Below, piece after piece: positions 52,887 through 62,109 of a DNA stretch of 64,000 nt; the first letter of the stretch is position 1; each line of letters starts with the position of its first letter. A program made the translations under genes and the position numbers. This stretch comes from Thalassospira tepidiphila MCCC 1A03514 (GTDB taxonomy: Bacteria; Pseudomonadota; Alphaproteobacteria; Rhodospirillales; Thalassospiraceae): contig NZ_JPVZ01000008.1 of assembly GCF_001662875.1 (NCBI RefSeq), positions 62,001 through 126,000 of the forward strand, read 5' to 3'. Below the pieces are notes generated by a model, which had not been told where the DNA came from, did no database searches, and saw nothing but the letters and a program-made list of their open reading frames with translations.

Positions 52887-53597
52887 ATGGTCGAAAACCT
52901 TTTGAAAGACGCACCGATCGCCAAAAAGCGCCTGCCCAAACTCAAACGTGGCTCGGCAAGTACGCAGCTCCATGATTCTTTGCGCAAACGCATCATCGAT
53001 CTGGAACTTGCCCCGGGCCAATACCTGTCGCGGGCCGAAATCGCCGAAGAATACGGGGTCAGCCAGACACCGGTCCGTGATGCGTTGCTCAAGCTTGAAG
53101 AAGAAGGTCTTGTTGACACCTTCCCGCAATCCAAGACAGAGGTCTCGCGCATCGATGTCGAGCAAGCGCTGGAAACCCAGTTCCTGCGTCTTTCGGTCGA
53201 GCTGGAGGTCACCCGCCGTCTCGCCAATGCCAAAGACCCTGCCCTGACTGTCAAAGCGCACTCCATCCTTGCTCAGCAAAATGCGGTCAGTGCCGCAAAC
53301 GATCTTGATACCTTTGGCAAGCTTGATCGCGATTTCCATTACGCGCTCTATGAGGCTGCCGGTGTTGCCCAACTCTATGGCGTGGTTGAAGCCAGGTCCG
53401 GCCACATTGACCGCCTGCGCAAGCTTAACCTGCCCGACCCGGGAAAATCGGCATCGATCCTTGATTGCCATGCGCGCATTCTGGCCGCGATTGACAAGGG
53501 TGAGGCCGATACCGCCTGCGAGGTCGTTCGCGAACATCTGATGGGAACCCTTGCCACCGTCGATGCCATCCGCGAACGCCATCCATCCTTCTTCTAG
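52887..53597 (+). CDS. GntR-family regulator (FCD domain)
   Basis: 236 residues: winged HTH at about 25-85 (RAEIAEEYGVSQTPVRDALLKLE) and FCD domain with DRDFHYALYEAAG and CHARILAAIDKG supplying metal-site residues. It probably represses the divergent dehydratase operon and the facing DHDPS-family gene, with a sugar acid as inducer. The ATG at 52887 follows GCGGGAA; another ATG six codons upstream is possible. Confidence 0.87.
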   Translation: MVENLLKDAPIAKKRLPKLKRGSASTQLHDSLRKRIIDLELAPGQYLSRAEIAEEYGVSQTPVRDALLKLEEEGLVDTFPQSKTEVSRIDVEQALETQFLRLSVELEVTRRLANAKDPALTVKAHSILAQQNAVSAANDLDTFGKLDRDFHYALYEAAGVAQLYGVVEARSGHIDRLRKLNLPDPGKSASILDCHARILAAIDKGEADTACEVVREHLMGTLATVDAIRERHPSFF

Positions 53598-53622
53598 GAC
53601 GGCGCAGTTACCCCTAGGCGAC

Positions 53623-54534
53623 CTAACCGATCAGGCCGTTTCCCTTCATGAAGCTTGAAAGCTTTTCGGCTTGCGCGTCGGTCAACGGCCAGGCGGACGG
53701 CGGGCGCGTAGCCCCGCAATCATCACCCAGTAATTTCAGGGCTGCCTTCACACCGGTTACGTTGGTGCCGTTCATTTCCTCGGCCCGGACTTCTTCAAAG
53801 GCCTTCATTTCGGCGATCAACTGGCGCGCCTTGGCATAGTCGCCGGCTTCAAGGGCCGCGTGAATGGCCATGGAGCGTTCCGGCCAGACATTGATCAGGC
53901 CAGATGTAAATCCACGGGCGCCAACGGCATAAAATGCCGGTGCCCAGGTTTCCGCAAGCCCCCCGACCCAGACGATATCCGGATCGCAGGCCTGAATTGC
54001 CTCGGCCAGCTTCATCGGGTTTGGCGTTGCCCATTTAACACCAGCAACACCTTCGACGGCACACAGTTCCGTAATGGCCTTGGTGCCAATGGCATCGTTA
54101 CGCAAATACAGCATCATCGGCAGACCACCGGACGCATCGGCAATCCGTTTGATGTATTCCACAACACCGCGCGGGGCGACAAACGGGTCTGGCGGCTGAT
54201 GGATCATCAATGCCTCTGCCCCGGCCTCGGCCGATGCCTTGGCAAGCGCACAGGCATCACGCACACCGCGGCCAATCCCGGCCAGCATCGGCGCACGACC
54301 ATCGAGCATTTCAGCGACCGACTTCGCCATCAAGATCGCTTCGTCGGTGGTCAGGGCATAAAATTCGCCGGTATTACCATTCACAACCGGAAAATGCACC
54401 CCCGCGGCCAGCGCACGATCAATCACCGGCACGAGCTTCTTGGGCGCGACATCGCCATTGTCATCATAGGGCGTGACAAGAATGCCCGAAATCCCCGACA
54501 AAACGGCGCGCAATTCAGTTTTTGAAAGTGCCAT
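53623..54534 (-). CDS. Dihydrodipicolinate synthase/N-acetylneuraminate lyase family protein
   Basis: 303 residues, class I aldolase TIM barrel. Schiff-base lysine K167 (GVKWATPNP) and the partner Y143 (MMLYLRND) are present; the pyruvate-binding GNTGEFYALT segment replaces the GTTGE of DapA. Relatives cleave or dehydrate 2-keto-3-deoxy sugar acids; it may give a second exit for the aldonate product. Convergent with the GntR gene, 25 bases between stops. Not lysine biosynthesis, judging by context. Confidence 0.8.
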   Translation of the reverse strand: MALSKTELRAVLSGISGILVTPYDDNGDVAPKKLVPVIDRALAAGVHFPVVNGNTGEFYALTTDEAILMAKSVAEMLDGRAPMLAGIGRGVRDACALAKASAEAGAEALMIHQPPDPFVAPRGVVEYIKRIADASGGLPMMLYLRNDAIGTKAITELCAVEGVAGVKWATPNPMKLAEAIQACDPDIVWVGGLAETWAPAFYAVGARGFTSGLINVWPERSMAIHAALEAGDYAKARQLIAEMKAFEEVRAEEMNGTNVTGVKAALKLLGDDCGATRPPSAWPLTDAQAEKLSSFMKGNGLIG

Positions 54535-54604
54535 GGTTTCCTTATCCCCGTGCCGTGGCCCGCGCGCAGCAGATCAAATATCCGACTGACTGGCGGGACC
54601 ATCT

Positions 54605-54621
54605 TGTAATATTTAATTACA
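54605..54621. promoter_or_regulatory. Inverted repeat TGTAAT-N5-ATTACA upstream of the DHDPS-family gene
   Basis: Perfect 6-base arms about 70 bases before the start codon in an AT-rich promoter area; candidate GntR operator. Confidence 0.4.
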
Positions 54622-54699
54622 TCTTGAATAACAAGTATGCGCGGATATGGCAATTCCAATTATGCGCTTAAGACACCGGAAAGCGCGGTTCAGGCAGAC

Positions 54700-54731
54700 G
54701 TGTACAATTACACCTGTGTTGCAAACAGGTG
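54700..54731. repeat. Overlapping inverted repeats GTGTA-N4-TACAC and CACCTGT-N7-ACAGGTG
   Basis: The two perfect repeats share CAC at 54711-54713, so only one hairpin can form at a time. They lie 41 bases beyond the fdhD end and upstream of the DHDPS-family promoter. No T-run; function unclear. Confidence 0.4.
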
Positions 54732-54771
54732 ATCATCAGAAAATTACAAGTTGGGAAAAGCCGTTTACAGG

Positions 54772-55581
54772 TCAGGCAAACCGACGAAACAGACCACGCC
54801 GTTCGCGGCAGATCATCGTCAAACCGGCCTTGCGCGCAAGGTTCACCGCCGTCAATGTCGGGCCCGAAAGGGTCACAAGCCCGCCCACCCCAAATTGCAC
54901 GGTCTTGGTGACAATTTCATAGGAGCAACGACTGGTCATCAGAATGAACCCGCCGGTCGGATCGATCCCCTGTCGCGCCACAGCACCAAGCACCTTATCA
55001 AGCGCGTTGTGGCGTCCGATATCTTCACGGACCAGAACGATGTTACCGCTACCATCGACAAAGGCGCTGGCATGTAGCAACCCGCCGCCTTCGCGATTGC
55101 GGGTCTGATATTCCGGAAGTGCGTCAATCGCCCGCAAGACAACATCTTGGGTCATGTTGGATGGCTTGACCGCCCCGATCTTGTCCATGGCGACGGCTTC
55201 AAGCGATTGCACACCGCACAAACCACAGCCAGATCGACCTTCAAGGGTGCGCTGACGATCAGCCAGACGATCAAACACGTCGTCATGCAGATCAGCCTCG
55301 ATCACATAGCCCTGCAGGGTCTTGCGCACGTCGCGCAGCGTGATCTGGGAAATGTCATCGGCAATGCCTTCGGACAGGGCAAAGCCGACCATGAAGTCTT
55401 CAAGGTCATGGGGGGATACCATCATCACCGCATGGGAATGACCATTAAACGTCAAAGCAGCCGGAACTTCCGGCTGCAACATCATCGGTGCGTCATCATT
55501 ACCATCATCGCCTGATACGGCGCGCGCAAGATCAACGTCACGCCCGTCCAGAATGCGATTTTCCGATGGCTTGGCCATCAT
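54772..55581 (-). CDS. fdhD: Formate dehydrogenase accessory sulfurtransferase FdhD
   Basis: 269 residues. The sulfur-carrying CxxC is C119/C122 (SGCGLCG), and FMVGFALSEGI, SRCSYEIVTKT and RKAGLTMICR are family segments. It passes sulfur from IscS to the bis-MGD cofactor so that formate dehydrogenase becomes active. The ATG overlaps the fdsD stop; M1 and M2 are equally possible. Last gene of the fds operon. Confidence 0.92.
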   Translation of the reverse strand: MMAKPSENRILDGRDVDLARAVSGDDGNDDAPMMLQPEVPAALTFNGHSHAVMMVSPHDLEDFMVGFALSEGIADDISQITLRDVRKTLQGYVIEADLHDDVFDRLADRQRTLEGRSGCGLCGVQSLEAVAMDKIGAVKPSNMTQDVVLRAIDALPEYQTRNREGGGLLHASAFVDGSGNIVLVREDIGRHNALDKVLGAVARQGIDPTGGFILMTSRCSYEIVTKTVQFGVGGLVTLSGPTLTAVNLARKAGLTMICRERRGLFRRFA

Positions 55582-55802
55582 GCAGTTTCCTTGACCTTCC
55601 GGATTTTCGGCGCGGCCTTGATCACCAAAGGATGGAAGTCGGCCTTGCCTTCGGCGATCATGTCAAACAGCTGCTTGCGCATGCGCGGTTCCCAGAAATC
55701 GCTGATATGGTTGGCAACACCATCAACGCCCTCGCCCTCGGGCTGGGATTTGAAGAAGGTCGCGATCTGATTGGCCATATAGACAAGTTTGTCGGGTGCC
55801 AT
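55578..55802 (-). CDS. fdsD: Formate dehydrogenase delta subunit
   Basis: 74 residues, typical FdsD: LVYMANQIATFFKSQPEGEG, then VANHISDFWEPRMRKQLF. Small soluble protein needed for assembly of the FdsABG enzyme. Overlaps fdhD by 4 bases; separated from fdsA by 93 bases holding a stem-loop. Confidence 0.93.
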   Translation of the reverse strand: MAPDKLVYMANQIATFFKSQPEGEGVDGVANHISDFWEPRMRKQLFDMIAEGKADFHPLVIKAAPKIRKVKETA

Positions 55803-55845
55803 TGCGGTTCACTCTTTGACTGTAAACTTTGTATTCAAGCAGGAA

Positions 55846-55889
55846 GCGCCAGACATCATGCCAAGGGAGTATAGCACAATGTCTGGCGC
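55846..55889 (-). promoter_or_regulatory. Stem-loop between fdsA and fdsD
   Basis: GCGCCAGACAT (55846-55856) pairs perfectly with ATGTCTGGCGC (55879-55889), 22-base loop, no T-run. Likely sets lower fdsD-fdhD than fdsGBA message. Confidence 0.55.
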
Positions 55890-55895
55890 GTTATC

Positions 55896-58775
55896 CTATT
55901 CGGCGGCATCGACGCGCGGTTTGATCCGGCGTGACTGTTCGGCCTGACGATCATATTCGACCTGCCATTCGGTCGGGCCATTGGAGGACGAAACCTGAAC
56001 CGCGGTAACCTTGTATTCCGGGCAGTTTGTCGCCCAGTCGGTATAGTCGGTGGTGATCACGTTGGCCTGTGTGCCCGGATGGTGGAAGGTTGTGTAAACC
56101 ACACCCGGCGCGACGCGGTCGGTAATGGTGGCGCGAAGGGATGTCTCGCCCGACCGGGATGCCAGACGGATCCAGTCGCCTTCACGAATGCCACGCTGTT
56201 CGGCATCATGCGGGTGGATTTCCAGCAAGTCTTCCTTATGCCAGGTGGTGTTTTCCGTGCGCCTGGTCTGTGCACCCACGTTATACTGGCTAAGGATGCG
56301 CCCCGTCGTCAGCAGAAGCGGGAAGCGCGGACCAGTTCGTTCGTCGGTTGCGACATATTCGGTGACAACAAACTTGCCCTTGCCACGAACAAAGCCATCG
56401 ATATGCATGACCGGGGTCCCTTCGGGTGCCTTGTCATTGCACGGCCACTGAACCGAGCCCTTTTCTTCCAGCAGGTCATAGCTGACCTTGGCAAAGCTTG
56501 GCGTGGTCTTGGCAATCTCATCCATGACCTGCGACGGATGGGTGTAGTTCCAGTCAAGACCCATCGCACGGGCCAGGTTCTGGGTGACTTCCCAATCGGC
56601 AAAGCCATTAAGCGGCGTCATCACCTTGCGCACGCGGTTGATGCGGCGTTCGGCGTTGGTGAAGGTCCCGTCCTTTTCGAGGAATGTCGACCCCGGCAGG
56701 AATACATGCGCGTAGTTCGCGGTTTCATTAAGGAACAAGTCATGGACGACCACACATTCCATTGCCGCCAGACCGGCCGCGACATGTTTGGTATCCGGAT
56801 CAGACTGAAGGATATCTTCGCCCTGAATATAGATGCCCTTGAATGTGCCTTCGACAGCCGCATCGAGCATGTTGGGGATACGAAGACCGGGCTCGTCATC
56901 CAGTTTGACACCCCAGATATCCTCAAAAATATCGCGGGTGGCACTGTCCTGAATATGGCGATAGCCCGGCAGTTCGTGCGGGAACGATCCCATATCGCAC
57001 GAACCCTGCACGTTGTTCTGACCACGCAGCGGGTTCACACCCACACCCGGACGCCCGATATTACCGGTCGCCATGGCAAGGTTGGCAATTGCCATCACGG
57101 TGGTGGAACCCTGGCTGTGTTCCGTGACACCAAGACCGTAATAGATCGCGCCATTGCCGCCGGTAGCAAAGGTGCGTGCGGCCTTTCGCATGGTTTCCGC
57201 GTCAACACCGATCATCTCAGCGATGGCTTCGGGGCTGTGTTTCGGATCGGACACAAAGGTTGCCCAATCCTGGAATTCGTCCCAGTCACAGCGTTCACGC
57301 ACAAATGCCTCGTCAAACAGGCCTTCGGTGACAATGACATGGGCAAGAGACGTCAGAACCGCGACGTTGGTGCCCGGACGCAGCGGGATATGGGCGACGG
57401 CCTCGATATGCGGGGAACGGACAAGGTCAATCCGGCGCGGATCGATGACGATCAGTTTCGCCCCCTGACGCAGGCGCTTTTTCAGGCGCGAGGCAAAGAC
57501 AGGATGGCCATCGGTCGGGTTTGCGCCAATCAGGATGACGACATCAGTGTGTTCAACAGAATCAAAATCCTGCGTCCCGGCCGAGGTACCAAACGTGGTC
57601 TTGAGGCCATAACCGGTCGGCGAGTGGCAAACACGGGCGCAGGTATCGACGTTGTTATTGCCGAACCCGGCACGGATCAGTTTTTGAACAAGGAAGGTTT
57701 CCTCGTTCGTGCACCGTGACGAGGTAATCCCGCCCAGCGCACCCTTACCGTATTTGGCCTGAATGCCTTTGAACTTGTCGGCAGTAAAACGAAGCGCCTC
57801 TTCCCAACTGACTTCCTTCCAAGGTTCATCGACGCTTTCGCGGATCATCGGGTTGAGGATGCGGTCCTTGTGATTGGCATAGCCATAGGCAAACCGCCCC
57901 TTCACACAGGAATGACCGCGGTTGGCCTTGCCATCCTTATAGGGGACCATGCGGACAAGTTCCTCGCCGCGCATTTCCGCCTTGAACGAACATCCCACCC
58001 CGCAATAAGCGCAAGTGGTGACAACGGAGTGTTCCGGCTGGCCGATTTCAATGACCGATTTTTCCTGAAGCGTTGCGGTCGGGCAGGCCTGCACACAGGC
58101 ACCACACGATACGCATTCGGAATCGAGGAAGTTTTCATGCATGCCCGGCGACACGCGGGATTCAAAGCCACGACCTTCGATGGTCAGCGCAAAGGTGCCC
58201 TGCACTTCTTCGCAGGCACGCACACAGCGCGAACAGACAATGCATTTCGACGGGTCATAGGTGAAATACGGGTTGGTTTCATCCTTGGCCATGTAGCGCG
58301 GGTTTTCTTCGCCGTTCTGGCGGACCTGAACGTGATTTTCACCCTCATAGCCATACCGCACATCGCGCAGGCCAACCGCGCCGGCCATATCCTGCAATTC
58401 GCAATCGCCATTGGCGGCACAGGTCAGGCAATCAAGCGGATGGTCGGAGATATAAAGCTCCATCACGCCTTTGCGGATTTTCTTGAGCCGTTCGGTCTGG
58501 GTATGGACAACCATGCCGTCAGCGGCCGGCGTCGTGCAGGATGCCGGGGTGCCGTTGCGGCCTTCGACCTCAACCAGACACAGACGGCATGACCCGAACG
58601 CATCGACCATGTCGGTCGCACACAGTTTCGGGACCTGAATGCCGGCCTCCATCGAGGCCCGCATGACAGAGGTGCCTTCGGGCACGGTAATGTCCTTGCC
58701 ATCAATGGTCAGGGTTACCGTCTTTTCGGACTTCTTGGCGGGGGTTCCGTAGTCAACTTCTTCGATCAAGGACAT
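55896..58775 (-). CDS. fdsA: NAD-dependent formate dehydrogenase alpha (molybdenum) subunit
   Basis: 959 residues: N-terminal [2Fe-2S] and His-Cys NuoG-like domain (CRLCLVEVEG, CLTCAANGDCELQ), two 4Fe-4S motifs (CIVCSRCVRACEE, CVSCGACVQACP), the catalytic 4Fe-4S motif (CAYCGVGC) and the molybdopterin domain. The Mo ligand is Cys, C383 in ARVCHSPTGYG, not selenocysteine. Oxidises formate to CO2 and passes electrons through FdsB to NAD. GGAG precedes the ATG. Cytoplasmic, oxygen-tolerant class. Ends the methyl carbon route of the amine island 20 kb away. Confidence 0.95.
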   Translation of the reverse strand: MSLIEEVDYGTPAKKSEKTVTLTIDGKDITVPEGTSVMRASMEAGIQVPKLCATDMVDAFGSCRLCLVEVEGRNGTPASCTTPAADGMVVHTQTERLKKIRKGVMELYISDHPLDCLTCAANGDCELQDMAGAVGLRDVRYGYEGENHVQVRQNGEENPRYMAKDETNPYFTYDPSKCIVCSRCVRACEEVQGTFALTIEGRGFESRVSPGMHENFLDSECVSCGACVQACPTATLQEKSVIEIGQPEHSVVTTCAYCGVGCSFKAEMRGEELVRMVPYKDGKANRGHSCVKGRFAYGYANHKDRILNPMIRESVDEPWKEVSWEEALRFTADKFKGIQAKYGKGALGGITSSRCTNEETFLVQKLIRAGFGNNNVDTCARVCHSPTGYGLKTTFGTSAGTQDFDSVEHTDVVILIGANPTDGHPVFASRLKKRLRQGAKLIVIDPRRIDLVRSPHIEAVAHIPLRPGTNVAVLTSLAHVIVTEGLFDEAFVRERCDWDEFQDWATFVSDPKHSPEAIAEMIGVDAETMRKAARTFATGGNGAIYYGLGVTEHSQGSTTVMAIANLAMATGNIGRPGVGVNPLRGQNNVQGSCDMGSFPHELPGYRHIQDSATRDIFEDIWGVKLDDEPGLRIPNMLDAAVEGTFKGIYIQGEDILQSDPDTKHVAAGLAAMECVVVHDLFLNETANYAHVFLPGSTFLEKDGTFTNAERRINRVRKVMTPLNGFADWEVTQNLARAMGLDWNYTHPSQVMDEIAKTTPSFAKVSYDLLEEKGSVQWPCNDKAPEGTPVMHIDGFVRGKGKFVVTEYVATDERTGPRFPLLLTTGRILSQYNVGAQTRRTENTTWHKEDLLEIHPHDAEQRGIREGDWIRLASRSGETSLRATITDRVAPGVVYTTFHHPGTQANVITTDYTDWATNCPEYKVTAVQVSSSNGPTEWQVEYDRQAEQSRRIKPRVDAAE

Positions 58776-58779
58776 CGTT

Positions 58780-60336
58780 TCACTCCGCAGCTATATCAAG
58801 CGCGCGTGGCTTGAAGTCATCAGGGAAATGGGTCAGTGCACTCAGGACCGGATATGGCGTAAAGCCGCCCAGTGCGCACAGCGATCCGAACTTCATGGTC
58901 TCACACAGATCACGCAGCAGCTCGGTCTGCAATTCAGGCTGTTCACCGCGTTCAAGCTTGTCGACGACTTCGGTGCCACGGATCGAACCAATGCGGCATG
59001 GCGTACATTTGCCGCATGATTCAATTGCACAGAATTCCATGGCAAACCGAGCCTGCTTCATCATGTCGACCGTATCATCAAACACGACAACACCGGCATG
59101 GCCGATCAGGCCATCACGTTTGGCGAATTCTTCGTAGTCAAACGGCGTATCAAACAGTTCCTTGGGGAAATAGGCCCCCAATGGACCACCGACCTGAACT
59201 GCCTTGACCGGACGCCCTGTGGCCGTCCCACCGCCGATCTGCTCGACAATTTCACCAAGGGTCAGACCAAAGCCGACTTCATAAAGCCCGCCATGTTTGA
59301 CGTTCCCGGCAATCTGGATCGGGATGGTGCCCCGCGACCGGCCCATGCCGTAATCGCGGTAATATTCCGCACCCTTTTCCAAAATGACCGGCACAGAGCA
59401 CAGCGAAATCACGTTATTGACGACAGTCGGTCGACCAAGGAAACCTTCAAGGGCGGGCAATGGCGGTTTGGCACGGACAACACCGCGCTTGCCTTCCATG
59501 CTGTTAAGAAGGGATGTTTCTTCGCCACAGACATAGGCACCCGCACCCATGCGGACTTCCATATCGAACGCCTTGCCGGATCCAAGGACGTTATCGCCCA
59601 GAACACCAGCGGCACGGGCGACCTTGATCGCCTCGTTCATGACGTCAATCGCGGTCGGATATTCCGAACGGGTATAGACGTAGCCCTTTGTCGCACCAGT
59701 GGCGAGACCGGCAATGATCATGCCTTCGATCAGAACAAACGGTTCACCTTCCATGATCATGCGATCGGCAAAGGTACCGCTGTCGCCTTCGTCGGCATTA
59801 CAGACGATGTATTTTTGATCGGCTGGCGCTTCGCGGACGGTATTCCATTTGATGCCCGTCGGGAAACCGGCACCACCGCGGCCCCGCAGGCCACTGTCGG
59901 TGACGGCCTTGACGATTTCTGCGTCCGTCATCTTGAGCGCGCTTTCAAGACCGGTAAGACCATCATTGGCGCGGTAATCGTCAAGCGATACAGGATCAAC
60001 AATGCCGCAGCGCTGGAACGTCAGGCGCGACTGGCTTTTGAGGAACGGGATTTCCTGCGTGCGACCAAGATACAGTTTATGCGGGCCGCCAGTCAGGAAG
60101 TCGGCCTCAAACAATGCGTCGATGTCATCGGTGCTAACCGGGCCATAGGCGACCCGCCCGCGCGGGGTTTCGACCTCGACCATCGGTTCCAGCCAATACA
60201 TGCCAAACGAGCCGTTGCGCACGATCTTGACATCCGAACCGGCCTTCGATGCCTTGGCGGCAATCGCGGATGCGACGTCATCAGCCCCCAGTGCGACCGA
60301 ACCCGAATCAAGTGGAACGTAAACCTTGATGCTCAT
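58780..60336 (-). CDS. fdsB: NAD-dependent formate dehydrogenase beta subunit (NuoF-like)
   Basis: 518 residues. A thioredoxin-like N-terminal ~110 residues, then the NuoF core: GLRGRGGAGFPTGIKW (NAD/FMN), VCNADEGDSGTFADR, GAGAYVCGEETSLLNS and the 4Fe-4S motif ESCGKCTPCRIG. FMN/NAD-reducing module of the complex. Overlaps fdsG by 4 bases and precedes fdsA by 4. Confidence 0.95.
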   Translation of the reverse strand: MSIKVYVPLDSGSVALGADDVASAIAAKASKAGSDVKIVRNGSFGMYWLEPMVEVETPRGRVAYGPVSTDDIDALFEADFLTGGPHKLYLGRTQEIPFLKSQSRLTFQRCGIVDPVSLDDYRANDGLTGLESALKMTDAEIVKAVTDSGLRGRGGAGFPTGIKWNTVREAPADQKYIVCNADEGDSGTFADRMIMEGEPFVLIEGMIIAGLATGATKGYVYTRSEYPTAIDVMNEAIKVARAAGVLGDNVLGSGKAFDMEVRMGAGAYVCGEETSLLNSMEGKRGVVRAKPPLPALEGFLGRPTVVNNVISLCSVPVILEKGAEYYRDYGMGRSRGTIPIQIAGNVKHGGLYEVGFGLTLGEIVEQIGGGTATGRPVKAVQVGGPLGAYFPKELFDTPFDYEEFAKRDGLIGHAGVVVFDDTVDMMKQARFAMEFCAIESCGKCTPCRIGSIRGTEVVDKLERGEQPELQTELLRDLCETMKFGSLCALGGFTPYPVLSALTHFPDDFKPRALDIAAE

Positions 60337-60797
60337 GATCCCACCTTTTGAAGAATGCGATCAGCACTAACGCGGCCAACAACCTTGCCATCAATCATTG
60401 CGGCAGGTGCACAGGCACAGAGGCCAAGGCAGAAAACCGGCTCCAGCGTGATCTTGCGATCAGCGGTGGTCTGCGACCAGTCGACTTTCAAATGACGACG
60501 GATCTGATCACCAAGGGCATCGGCCCCCATCGCCTGACAGGCTTCGGCCCGGCAGATCTTGATGACATGCTTGCCGGCCTTTTCTTCGCGGAAGTCATGA
60601 TAGAAGCTTGCCACCCCATGGACTTCCGCCCGGCTGAGGTTCAGCTTCTTTGCAATTGTCTGAAGCGCGCCATCGGGGATATAGCCAAATTCTTCCTGCA
60701 CCTCGTGCAGAATTGGCAATAACGGTCCTTCCAAAGTGATCAACTGATCACAAATGGCAGCGACGCGGACATTCTGGTCCTCGGTCGTTTCCGACAT
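60333..60797 (-). CDS. fdsG: NAD-dependent formate dehydrogenase gamma subunit (NuoE-like)
   Basis: 154 residues with [2Fe-2S] ligands C82, C87, C123 and C127 (CRAEAC, CLGLC), the NuoE pattern. First structural gene of fdsGBA-D-fdhD. The ATG at 60797 follows GAGAGG; an ATG seven codons upstream is less likely. Confidence 0.93.
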   Translation of the reverse strand: MSETTEDQNVRVAAICDQLITLEGPLLPILHEVQEEFGYIPDGALQTIAKKLNLSRAEVHGVASFYHDFREEKAGKHVIKICRAEACQAMGADALGDQIRRHLKVDWSQTTADRKITLEPVFCLGLCACAPAAMIDGKVVGRVSADRILQKVGS

Positions 60798-60908
60798 GCA
60801 AGCCTCTCTCTCAAGCATGTTATCAAATTCTTGTTTATTATGAACATTGTCGGGCATTGTCCCGACCTGTTCAATAAAGCCATCCCGTTACGCGATAGCG
60901 AAAACCTA

Positions 60909-61802
60909 TCAAGCGGTTTGCAGCTCCGAAATTCGGGCGGCCTCTTTCAAAAGTGCCGAAACCACAGGGGTTGCAGGCTCTCGTTTTGCCGCGATCAAGC
61001 CAACCGTGTGGGTCGCATCCGGTTCAATAATCGGGATCGATTTGACCCGGTCGCGCATCCCGAAACTTTCGACCATTTTTTCGGGCATGATGCTGGCCCA
61101 GTTGCCGGTTTGCACATGGGTAAACAGCGCAATCATGGAATCGCTTTCAAGCGTCGCACTGACTTTCGCGCCAGCAGCATCAAGATGCTGATCAATGATG
61201 CGGCGGTTCTGCATATCGGGTGTCAGCAGGCAAAGCGGCAGTTTGGCGGCTTCGCGCCAGGTGATTGTTTCTCGCCCGGCCAGATCATCCATGTTGGACG
61301 TCACCAGATGATAGCGTTCCCGATACAGCGGAATGGCGGTGACACGGCCCAAGGGTTCATTATCGAGATAGGTAATGCCGGCATCGATACGAAGATCATC
61401 AAGCAATGCCTGAATTTCGACCGAGGTCCTCGACAGGATGGCAAAGCTGACATCAGGGTGCTTTTCGCGAAACGGCGTGGTCAGTTCATGGACCATCGCA
61501 AGGGCAGTCGGAATGACGGCAATCTGCACCTGCCCGGTCAGGCCAAAGCGCATGGCGCGCATTTCATCGCGCATGGAACGGGTACTGCCGACGATATGGC
61601 GCGCCCATTCCAGAACCCGTTCGCCTTCGGGTGTCAGCCCCTGATAGCGCGACCCGCGTTTGACCAGCACGACGCCAAGATGATCTTCAAGCTGGCGCAG
61701 GGCGCTTGAAAGGGTTGGCTGGGTCACGCCGCAATGTTCGGCAGCATGGCCAAAATGCTGCTCGCGGGCGAGAACCATAAACATTTCGAGTTTATCAATC
61801 AT
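60909..61802 (-). CDS. LysR-family transcriptional regulator (FdsR candidate)
   Basis: 297 residues: HTH 1-60 (MIDKLEMFMVLAREQHFGHA, VTQPTLSSALRQLEDHLG) and a LysR substrate-binding domain. It starts 111 bases before fdsG on the same strand rather than divergently. FdsR-type regulators sit beside fds operons; control of formate dehydrogenase is likely. The long upstream extension of the reading frame is not used, since the canonical HTH begins at this ATG. Confidence 0.87.
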   Translation of the reverse strand: MIDKLEMFMVLAREQHFGHAAEHCGVTQPTLSSALRQLEDHLGVVLVKRGSRYQGLTPEGERVLEWARHIVGSTRSMRDEMRAMRFGLTGQVQIAVIPTALAMVHELTTPFREKHPDVSFAILSRTSVEIQALLDDLRIDAGITYLDNEPLGRVTAIPLYRERYHLVTSNMDDLAGRETITWREAAKLPLCLLTPDMQNRRIIDQHLDAAGAKVSATLESDSMIALFTHVQTGNWASIMPEKMVESFGMRDRVKSIPIIEPDATHTVGLIAAKREPATPVVSALLKEAARISELQTA

Positions 61803-61881
61803 GGCGTATCCGGCATCGCAAGGCGGATGCTTTTTATGGCGGTGATCGCGATCCTGCTTTCGGGTCGCGTTATTATTGACT

Positions 61882-61968
61882 GAACACTCTACGTCGCGGG
61901 GAAGTGTTCTGGTTGCAGGATAACCGATTACCCCTTCGGGCATAAAGGTTATTCCTGCAACAGAACAC
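61882..61968. repeat. Long inverted repeat with two alternative pairings upstream of the LysR gene
   Basis: The arms 61904-61925 and 61947-61968 are near-perfect inverted copies of 22 bases (one insertion on each side) around a 21-base loop. GAACACT at 61882-61888 is also a perfect complement to AGTGTTC at 61903-61909, the beginning of the left arm, so the two hairpins exclude each other. Three GAACAC half-sites result. Candidate LysR binding array or transcription attenuator. Confidence 0.6.
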
Positions 61969-62060
61969 AGATCCGGGCCGGATGAACAGAGCCCGGGTCT
62001 GCCCCTGACGCTTTGGCATGATGTCCCACTCATGCCCGGTTTTGCTGGAAAGTGGAACCG

Positions 62061-62100
62061 GCAAAACGGGCGCTGGCCGTGGGTATGTTGGCCAGCGCCC
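62061..62100 (-). terminator. Terminator of the OFA carrier gene
   Basis: GGGCGCTGGCC (62068-62078) and GGCCAGCGCCC (62090-62100) form a perfect 11-bp stem; on the minus strand GTTTTGCC follows. Confidence 0.8.
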
Positions 62101-62109
62101 TTGGTCAGG

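Larger units (their letters stand above)
61803..62109. other. Intergenic region between the LysR gene and the OFA carrier
   Basis: No gene is visible in these ~307 bases. It holds the large inverted repeat (61882-61968), a second near-palindrome (GCCCGGTTTTGC ... GGCAAAACGGGC, about 62034-62071) and the terminator of the carrier gene. Confidence 0.6.

Noticed and set aside
53526..53535. GTTCGCGAAC as an operator copy
   Set aside because: It lies inside the GntR coding sequence (codons for VREH) and is best seen as chance; the same holds for 61464-61471 in the LysR gene.
55896..58775. Selenocysteine in formate dehydrogenase
   Set aside because: The Mo-ligand position is a TGC cysteine (C383) and there is no in-frame TGA or SECIS-like element.
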